The notes under the pieces: model-generated
Database searches by the model: none
What the model saw: only the letters and a program-made list of their open reading frames with translations
What the model was told of the DNA's origin: nothing
Part shown: one piece after another, positions 1-4,874 of the stretch
How the letters are laid out: each line of letters opens with the position of its first letter
Numbering within the stretch: the stretch's first letter is position 1
Source: Chrysochromulina tobinii
Taxonomy: Eukaryota; Haptophyta; Prymnesiales; Chrysochromulinaceae
NCBI GenBank assembly: GCA_001275005.1
Contig: JWZX01002019.1
Span: 1 to 10,537, forward strand
Direction: 5' to 3'
DNA: 10,537 nt
Position numbers and translations under genes: made by a program

Positions 1-1342
1 CTGCCGCCTTGTCCGACGCCGCATCGTCCGTCACCTCGTTCTCGGCCGCCGCCTTCTCGGTCGCAGCCTTCTCGGCCGCCGCCTTCTCAGCCGCCGCCTT
101 CTCAGCCTCAGCCTTCTCAGCCTCAGCCTTCTCAGCCGCCGCCTTCACTGCCGCCGCCTTCTCCGCCGCCGCCGTCTCCGCTGCCGCCTTCTCCGCCGCC
201 GCCTTCTCCGCCTCAGCCTTCTCAGCCGCCGCCTTCACAGCCGCAGCCTTCTCCGCCGCCGCCTCATCAGCCTCAGCCTTCTCAGCCGCAGCCTTCAAGG
301 CCGCAGCCTTCAAGGCCGCAGCTTGCTCCCAGGCTGACTGGACTCTCGCGGCGTGCACAACTGCGGCGGCGGTTGCCGCTGCCTGCGCGGCCCGCGTGCG
401 TTCCTCAGCCTCCGCCGCCGCCCACTCCGCCGCCGCCCGCTCCGCCACCGCCCGCTCCGCCGCCTCCGCCGCATCGATTGCAGCCTTGGCGACATCGGCT
501 TGTTCTGCTGCTTGGAGTGCCCCCTCGGCAAGCCGCCGAGCCTCAGCCACGGCGGCTGCCCTGGACGCAGCTGCTCTATCGGCCAGTGCGCGCTGCTCCG
601 CCTCCTTCGCTTTCAGGGCGGCCGCCGCCATCACCGCCTCAGCCTCCTCCTGCACGGCCAATCGCCTCGCTGCCACCTCGCCCTCGGCTCGTGCGGCCTC
701 CCGCGCCGCCGCCACACGCTGCGCGACGGACTGCAGCACCCCGTCCGCCACGTCGCTCGAGGATGTACGTTCCCGCCCCGCGGCTGCCTTCTCGACAGTC
801 TCCCGCTCGTCCGCAAGGCGTTGCTCTGCAGCCACCCGCTCTGCCGCAAGCCGTTCGTCGGCGCACTGCTGCGCAACCGCGCGACGCGCAGCGCGCTCAC
901 CGGCAATCTTGTCGACCAGCTCAGCTTTGGCCGCCCTCTCAATGGCCGCCCGCTCTACAACAGCAGCCTCACGCTGTGCGACCAGCTCCGCTTCAGCCGC
1001 TCTCTCAGCTGCCGCTCTCTCTGCTGCAGCAGCGAATGCTGCCTCACGTTGCGCTCGCTCCTTTGCTTCCGCGCTCGCCTCGCGACTTTTGATGGCGCTC
1101 TCTATTTGGCCTATTCGTTCGTCCACAGCATGCAGTGTCGACTGCTTGAGGCCGACGTGATGCTGGATGACGGCGATGCTCGACTTCAGCCTTTGGTGCT
1201 CGTTAGCCTCTTCCACGCCCTTGTTGCCATAGACCAACCATGCGTCGTACGCCTCACGATTTTCTAATACTTTGCGTCCGCGCGAGCTCTGTCGCAGCAG
1301 CGCAGCGAACTGTTCAAGCAAGCCGCCCTCGGGCTCGGCCAT
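1..1342 (-). CDS. Ala/Glu/Lys/Arg-rich helical repeat protein, partial (3' end beyond left edge)
   Basis: I translated this minus-strand frame by hand. It has no stop from the TGA at 1502-1504 down to position 2, so the gene continues past the left edge; 447 codons are visible from the chosen start. The ATG at 1342 is preferred because its context is strong (A at -3, G at +4, protein begins MAEPEGG). In-frame ATGs at 1381 and 1408 are alternatives, and the 1381 start would add the mildly hydrophobic segment [13 protein letters not shown]. Residues 1-90 are of mixed composition (for example [15 protein letters not shown]) and match no family I know. Residues about 90-340 are rich in Ala, Arg and Glu and look like continuous helix or coiled coil. 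Residues about 343-432 are 18 pentapeptides of the AEKA(A/E) type, similar in style to the TolA helical stalk or other long single helices. The role is unknown; a structural or scaffolding rod is the plain inference. The extreme composition also opens long frames on the opposite strand, which are shadows. Confidence 0.72.
   Translation of the reverse strand, partial: MAEPEGGLLEQFAALLRQSSRGRKVLENREAYDAWLVYGNKGVEEANEHQRLKSSIAVIQHHVGLKQSTLHAVDERIGQIESAIKSREASAEAKERAQREAAFAAAAERAAAERAAEAELVAQREAAVVERAAIERAAKAELVDKIAGERAARRAVAQQCADERLAAERVAAEQRLADERETVEKAAAGRERTSSSDVADGVLQSVAQRVAAAREAARAEGEVAARRLAVQEEAEAVMAAAALKAKEAEQRALADRAAASRAAAVAEARRLAEGALQAAEQADVAKAAIDAAEAAERAVAERAAAEWAAAEAEERTRAAQAAATAAAVVHAARVQSAWEQAAALKAAALKAAAEKAEADEAAAEKAAAVKAAAEKAEAEKAAAEKAAAETAAAEKAAAVKAAAEKAEAEKAEAEKAAAEKAAAEKAATEKAAAENEVTDDAASDKAA
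47..316 (-). repeat. 15-bp minisatellite, 18 coding units
   Basis: Eighteen consecutive 15-bp units encode pentapeptides of the [10 protein letters not shown] type, with variants [20 protein letters not shown] and TEKAA. There is no frame-breaking indel between them. It lies inside the minus-strand helical protein gene. Substitutions are mostly at the second and fifth residues of the pentad, so the array has diverged while keeping its length register. Confidence 0.9.
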
Positions 1343-1411
1343 GATCGGCCCAGCAAGCAGCGTGAACGTCCAAAATGTCATACCGGTAGCGTCGAAGCGG
1401 GCAAACATGTA

Positions 1412-1457
1412 CCGGTAAAAAGACACCGGGGGAGCCGGTAAAGTGACACTGGGGGAG
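1412..1457. repeat. 23-bp tandem duplication
   Basis: Two adjacent 23-bp units, 1412-1434 and 1435-1457, both begin CCGGTAAA and end GGGGGAG. They differ at three positions. The array lies 70-115 bp upstream of the preferred start of the minus-strand helical protein gene, so it is in its probable 5' leader or promoter. Confidence 0.85.
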
Positions 1458-1459
1458 CC

Positions 1460-1498
1460 GGGACACACACGGGACACACACGGGACACACGGACACAC
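1460..1498. repeat. GGGACACACAC minisatellite
   Basis: Two exact 11-bp units GGGACACACAC (1460-1470 and 1471-1481) are followed by shortened units of 9 and 8 bp that end near 1498. It adjoins the 23-bp tandem duplication and looks like a replication-slippage array. Confidence 0.85.
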
Positions 1499-1710
1499 GG
1501 ATCACACAAACGAACCTCGGGGGGAGCCGGTACGCTTTGACGGCGATGCACGCGAGTCCAGCTCCGCAGCCAGCCAGCCTGGTTATAGCAGGCGCACGGC
1601 CTCGTCCCAAGTCTGACACAGACCATCAATTTATCGCATTACAAGTAGTACGGCACACCGCACCTCGCGCTAATACACTGTGAGAAGCGCTGAAAGCACG
1701 TATGTTGGCA

Positions 1711-1750
1711 TGATACAAGACCTCACTTGGGCACGAGCTGATACAAGACC
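1711..1750. repeat. 12-bp direct repeat flanking a stop codon
   Basis: TGATACAAGACC occurs at 1711-1722 and again at 1739-1750, separated by 16 bp that contain the stop codon of the VPDG-repeat gene. On the coding strand the inner copy encodes the residues VLYQ just before the C terminus, and the outer copy begins directly after the TGA. It looks like a small local duplication. Confidence 0.85.
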
Positions 1751-2718
1751 CGTATCTGGCTGGGCAAGACGGATTTTCGCATGACGCCGCTCTCCATCTC
1801 AACGATGTACAGCCCGGTCGTCTCGTTGTATCCCCGAATGGTTCCATTCTTATCGTCGTTACCCCCGCCCAGGTGCGGTAGCCGTACTTTGCGGCCGATG
1901 AAGTAGCCCTCCCAGAAGCCGAGCTTGTTCTTCTTCGAGGGCCCAGCCCACTCGGATGTGGTCTCGTACGGCGTCAGGTACGATTCCTCGACGCCATACT
2001 TGAGGATGCCGTTGCCAATGTCGATCACATACGTCTCGAGCGCCTCGTCGTACTCGACGACGGTGCCAAGCGACGTGCTGCCATTGGAGCGCTCGACGAG
2101 CACCCGATCGCCTACGTAGTGCACGCCCGCGGGCGGCGCTTCAGGCGGTTCGTCATCTACTGGCGCTTCGTCATCCTCCGGGAGCTCCTCCACATTCTCC
2201 CACTTGACGGCCACGGGAACATCGGCCATGCCATCGATGGTCATGAGCAGCCGTTCGCGCTGAGCGTTGTACGAGTTGACTGTGCCTTTGCGCCCGTTGA
2301 GCACACCCTTCGCCACGAGGCCCACGAGCTTCACGCGCCTGCCGACGAGCTCTTCTGGCCTCCTCGCCTTCGGCCGCCGTGGTCTAGTGTCCTCCGGAGG
2401 CGGCTCCTCCGCAGGCACCTCCACCTGCAGCTCCATGCCTGGCTCGCAGCCATCGGGTACGCCGATGTTGAACGAGCGGCCGTCAAACTCTACTGTAAAC
2501 TCATCGCCTGGATAGCAGCCGTCTGGGATGATGATTGTCACTGTCGTCGGCACAACTCCCTCCTCGGGTGGCGCTTCTTGCACGGGAAGGTCGACGTCGA
2601 TGGCGTCCCCGCCATAGACGCCATCGGGAACGGTGATCGTGAACTCCTCTTCGCCCACCGCGATATTCATGGAGTCACCCGGATTCAAGCCATCTGGCAC
2701 AATGACTTCGAGCCGCAT
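1723..2718 (-). CDS. VPDG-repeat protein with three SH3/KOW-like modules
   Basis: This is a complete 331-residue frame from ATG at 2718 (A at -3) to TGA at 1723. Residues 1-102 hold four motifs of the form (V/I)PDGxxxG(D/M), at about 7, 30, 64 and 87. They are arranged as two paired beta-rich modules joined by an acidic Pro/Glu linker; each pair follows the pattern hydrophobic-VPDG-PGD-VxxxGxxF-x-I-x-VPDG. A Pro/Arg-rich linker follows (about 103-124). Then come three SH3- or KOW/Tudor-like modules: about 126-178 (GRKGTVNSYNAQRERL), 200-248 (LGTVVEYDEALETYVIDI) and 272-318 (KNGTIRGYNETTGLYIVEM). Each carries the 'G-T-V/I-x-x-Y-x-x-x-x-x-x-Y' core of small beta-barrels that read peptides or nucleic acid. 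Modules of both kinds are common in algal proteins of unknown function, so no enzyme activity can be proposed; a scaffold or binding protein is likely. There is no signal peptide or membrane segment. The gene is divergent from the methyltransferase gene and shares a 490-bp upstream region with it. Confidence 0.85.
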   Translation of the reverse strand: MRLEVIVPDGLNPGDSMNIAVGEEEFTITVPDGVYGGDAIDVDLPVQEAPPEEGVVPTTVTIIIPDGCYPGDEFTVEFDGRSFNIGVPDGCEPGMELQVEVPAEEPPPEDTRPRRPKARRPEELVGRRVKLVGLVAKGVLNGRKGTVNSYNAQRERLLMTIDGMADVPVAVKWENVEELPEDDEAPVDDEPPEAPPAGVHYVGDRVLVERSNGSTSLGTVVEYDEALETYVIDIGNGILKYGVEESYLTPYETTSEWAGPSKKNKLGFWEGYFIGRKVRLPHLGGGNDDKNGTIRGYNETTGLYIVEMESGVMRKSVLPSQIRVLYQLVPK

Positions 2719-2850
2719 CCTACGGGGCCACCACTGCCGTGATCGTGCCCAGTGGGTCGAGCCCTTCTAATGCTCGCCACGACGGATCACGGGCACACTG
2801 CGCGCGGCACATGGCAGAGGCAGGTTAGCGATGAGAGAGCCGCACACGGC

Positions 2851-2866
2851 GCGTGCGTGCGTGCGT
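2851..2866. repeat. (GCGT)4 microsatellite
   Basis: Four perfect GCGT units sit in the divergent upstream region, about 135 bp upstream of the VPDG-repeat gene start. Nothing further can be said about function. Confidence 0.85.
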
Positions 2867-3064
2867 TTTAGTGAATCGGGAGGAAGGCCCGCATGCCTAC
2901 TAGTACTGCTCCTCGATTACGTTTTCTTCTCAGGTGAGTAAACAAACTCTGTGAAACTGGAAACCTGTGAAAGTCTCAACTCAAACCACAACACTCTCAC
3001 ACCCGGGGTCCCGGAATCACTAACCTCACCTCGCGTACCCGCGCGGTATCGGCGCGGGGCGCGG

Positions 3065-3108
3065 CCGCCCGCCGCCCGCCGCCGCCGCCGCCCCGCCGCC
3101 GCCGCCGC
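3065..3108. repeat. CCG/GCC trinucleotide tract
   Basis: A nearly pure CCG tract with a few extra C residues lies about 100 bp upstream of the methyltransferase start, in its probable 5' UTR. Interruptions break the triplet register, and no conserved protein is encoded in any frame, so a coding homopolymer is unlikely. Confidence 0.85.
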
Positions 3109-3208
3109 ACCACAGGCAAGTTTTCCGTGCCGCGTGCTGTCGTCCGCCTTGACCCGCGCGGGAACGATCCAACGCAGCGACGCACTACTCGGTCACCGTA
3201 TCTGAGGC

Positions 3209-4333
3209 ATGCTTTCCTTCTACGCTGTCGTCGGCCCAGGAGCTGCTGCTGCGGATGCCCAACCCGCAGCCGAACGGCACATCTCCGGGTCCTTCACAAA
3301 TCGCGGGCTAAACAACTATGCAGCTCATGTGCAGCATGGGCTTCCGCTGGAAGACCTGCTGACCATGGCACTCGGCGCACAGAGTGAACGAGGCCAGGGT
3401 AAGACTGCACTTGAGATCGGATGTGGCGAAGCGCATGCACTCTTGGACCTGCAACAGATGTATCCAGCAATGGCCACTCATTGCCAGAACTCTGCCGGCT
3501 ACGCGGCTTGGTGTAGGGGCTTTGACCCGACCGGCGTCAATCCCAACAGGACTAAATGCGGCAACGGGCCGACCCAACAGCCACCAGGCGGCCAGAACAT
3601 ATCGACGGCGACCTGGAAAACGACTGCCGCAAGCTTCAACATCAGCACGGAGCTGCCTCGATGGCCGCACGTGACGTTTTCTCATTTCGGTGGCACGCGA
3701 TCGCTGCCCTTCCCGAGCTCGCAATTCCACTTCATAATGTCGCAGCATGCCCTAGACGAAGGCAAGATCATGCGGCCACGCGACGAGTTCCCGCAGATTC
3801 TGCGAGAAGTGATCCGGCTGCTACGCGACGACGGCGGGATCTCGCTCACGCAAACTGTGTCTGGTCATGTCGACAATGACGATTTTGTGGCCAACGTATT
3901 ATCCAGCTCAAAGCACCAGGAAAAAATCCGTGCTAGGATGGAGCAGGCGAAATTTCCATTCAACAGAGGGATTGTGCACGCCTCGATACAAGACGACAAG
4001 AACAACATCACCCACACCTGGAAGAGATACTTTCCCGTTGACTTCAGATATGATAGCCCCATCTCGAATGGCACGTGCGTCGATCTATTCTCTTTTGTGT
4101 CCCACGGCTCTTTCAACCCCGGGGGTGGCGGGCTATACGTGGTCGCTCATAAGCATCCTTGCAGATTGTCCGATCGTAAGGCGAGCTGCTTGCGATGGGA
4201 TCTGTCTCCGCCTCCACAAACAAGGTCGATACAGGGGTACGCACCTCACTACGTCGACATTGTGCATCGGCTGATCGAGGGTGGAACCAAATGTATGGAT
4301 CGTGGAGCTGCAGCTCGCAAACCGTCGAGATAG
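3209..4333 (+). CDS. class I SAM-dependent methyltransferase-like protein, possibly secretory
   Basis: This is a 374-residue single-exon frame. An in-frame TGA at 3203-3205 immediately precedes the ATG, which fixes the N terminus unless the transcript is spliced; the stop is TAG at 4331-4333. The methyltransferase signs are motif I ALEIGCGEA at 67-75 (the glycine-rich SAM loop), a post-motif LPFPSSQFHFIMSQHAL at 166-182 (the 'LPFpdnsFDlV' segment of type 11 methyltransferases), and LREVIRLLRDDGG at 198-210 (the 'EvxRvLkpGG' segment). The N terminus (residues 2-17, ending ADA) resembles a short signal peptide. There are five N-glycosylation sequons (N113, N130, N144, N266, N287) and several cysteines, which fits an ER/Golgi or secreted location. 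The substrate is not evident. Between motif I and the post-motif there is an unusually long stretch (about 76-165), Gly/Asn/Pro-rich in its middle, so the SAM fold carries an insertion or is divergent. It is convergent with the TRPM-like gene. Confidence 0.82.
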   Translation: MLSFYAVVGPGAAAADAQPAAERHISGSFTNRGLNNYAAHVQHGLPLEDLLTMALGAQSERGQGKTALEIGCGEAHALLDLQQMYPAMATHCQNSAGYAAWCRGFDPTGVNPNRTKCGNGPTQQPPGGQNISTATWKTTAASFNISTELPRWPHVTFSHFGGTRSLPFPSSQFHFIMSQHALDEGKIMRPRDEFPQILREVIRLLRDDGGISLTQTVSGHVDNDDFVANVLSSSKHQEKIRARMEQAKFPFNRGIVHASIQDDKNNITHTWKRYFPVDFRYDSPISNGTCVDLFSFVSHGSFNPGGGGLYVVAHKHPCRLSDRKASCLRWDLSPPPQTRSIQGYAPHYVDIVHRLIEGGTKCMDRGAAARKPSR

Positions 4334-4364
4334 TACATTGCGGCAAAGAGCAGCATGGACCCTG

Positions 4365-4372
4365 TGACGTCA
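4365..4372. promoter_or_regulatory. TGACGTCA palindrome (CRE/bZIP-type site)
   Basis: This is a perfect 8-bp TGACGTCA. Such sites are bound by bZIP factors in many eukaryotes. It lies 32 bp after the methyltransferase stop, overlaps the start of the 17-bp direct repeat, and occurs again at 4739-4746. Function here is inferred from the motif alone. Confidence 0.35.
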
Positions 4373-4455
4373 GTGACGTGTGACAGCGTGCGGTAAGTAA
4401 GTAAGTAAAACACGCCAATTGGCAGCGTACACGTGGTGAGTGACGTGTGACAGCG
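4372..4455. repeat. 17-bp direct repeat AGTGACGTGTGACAGCG
   Basis: Exact copies lie at 4372-4388 and 4439-4455, offset by 67 bp. Each contains TGACGT followed by TGACA. The spacer includes (GTAA)4. The pair could be a duplicated regulatory site or debris of a local duplication. Confidence 0.85.
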
Positions 4456-4738
4456 GTCTGTGCATTATCTGTTGACTCAATGGCTGTTGTACTGTATTTT
4501 CTCACCGAGCGTTGATTCGGTCTTGCGGTCACTGTCGACTGTGGAGACCGGACGGAGATCGGACGATCGGAGTACCGGAGCGGAGTTTGGGAGTTTGAAT
4601 CGAATGTGTTTGAGGTCTCCCGTGAGAATCCGCCGGTTCGCGGTTGTATCTCGCCCGACCTCACCACGGTTACCGGTCTAAGTATGGATCCGTTATAGCA
4701 TTCCTAAAGGACCCACACCTTATCCCCGGGAATCCCCA

Positions 4739-4746
4739 TGACGTCA
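4739..4746. promoter_or_regulatory. second TGACGTCA palindrome
   Basis: This is another perfect CRE-type octamer. It is followed by TGACATCA (4750-4757) and by TGACGTTGTCA (4770-4780), giving three TGAC-based half-site clusters within about 45 bp. Regulatory function is inferred only. Confidence 0.35.
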
Positions 4747-4763
4747 ACATGACATCAACACCT

Positions 4764-4786
4764 AGGAGATGACGTTGTCATCACCT
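4764..4786. other. short inverted repeat (hairpin)
   Basis: GATGAC at 4768-4773 pairs with GTCATC at 4777-4782 around a GTT loop. After one mismatch, AGG pairs with CCT further out. It lies about 90 bp past the stop of the TRPM-like gene, on that gene's downstream side. It could shape a 3' UTR, or it may simply reflect the palindromic TGACGT-type sites. Confidence 0.45.
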
Positions 4787-4874
4787 CTGCCGCTCGCAGA
4801 TCTGGCTGTTTCTACGTCAAACAGAAAATGCTGAGTGCATTGTGTGTGGTATGGCTCGCAGCTATCGCGGTATA

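Larger units (their letters stand above)
1343..1722. other. intergenic region between two minus-strand genes
   Basis: This stretch lies between the 3' end of the VPDG-repeat gene and the 5' end of the helical protein gene. It should hold the 3' UTR of the first and the promoter of the second. The visible content is a 23-bp tandem duplication, a GACACAC-type minisatellite, three copies of a GGGGGAGCCGG word (near 1428, 1451 and 1519) and one half of a 12-bp repeat. I see no TATA box, no AATAAA on the minus strand and no RNA gene. Short minus-strand frames here have no protein-like character. Confidence 0.6.
2719..3208. promoter_or_regulatory. shared upstream region of two divergent genes
   Basis: These 490 bp lie between the start codons of the minus-strand VPDG-repeat gene and the plus-strand methyltransferase gene, so both promoters must be here. 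The contents are a (GCGT)4 tract at 2851-2866, a long CCG tract at 3065-3108 next to a GCGGCCGC word, and a splice-like sequence TTTTCTTCTCAGGTGAGT at 2922-2939. No TATA box is evident. Calling it a bidirectional promoter is inference from gene orientation. Confidence 0.55.
4334..4874. other. convergent 3' intergenic region with TGACGT-type motifs
   Basis: This region lies between the stop of the methyltransferase gene and the stop of the TRPM-like gene, so it should hold both 3' UTRs. It contains two perfect TGACGTCA palindromes, a 17-bp direct repeat, a (GTAA)4 tract near 4393, a purine-rich CGGA-repetitive stretch around 4548-4590 and a short hairpin at 4764-4786. No AATAAA signal is visible on either strand and no tRNA or other RNA gene was recognised. 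Short frames on both strands look non-coding. Confidence 0.6.

Noticed and set aside
9-1160. Plus-strand open frame of 383 residues rich in Ala, Ser and Phe
   Set aside because: It is the antisense shadow of the AEKAA-type minus-strand gene. It starts with TTG, has no domain, and its composition follows from GC-rich repeat codons read backwards. The overlapping Pro- and Arg-rich frames at 353-1267 and 373-1092 fail for the same reason.
1412-1457. CRISPR-like repeats
   Set aside because: There are only two adjacent units with no spacers and three mismatches. It is a simple tandem duplication.
1314-1629. Two minus-strand frames of 83 and 101 residues over the CACAC arrays
   Set aside because: They are made largely of tandem-repeat translation (Cys/Val/Pro runs) and overlap the better-supported helical protein start.
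2951-3387. Short frames on both strands through the CCG tract
   Set aside because: Pro/Ala/Arg or Gly runs come from the microsatellite. They have no domain and overlap the methyltransferase or its upstream region.
4600-4680. tRNA-like GGTTCG sequence near 4632
   Set aside because: No acceptor, D or anticodon arms could be folded around it.
4113-4681. Minus-strand frame of 184 residues and small plus frames in the convergent region
   Set aside because: Mixed low-information sequence with no motif, partly antisense to the methyltransferase, and no resemblance to known proteins.
4768-4782. Hairpin as a rho-independent terminator
   Set aside because: The window is eukaryotic, the stem is short and there is no T-tract after it on either strand.
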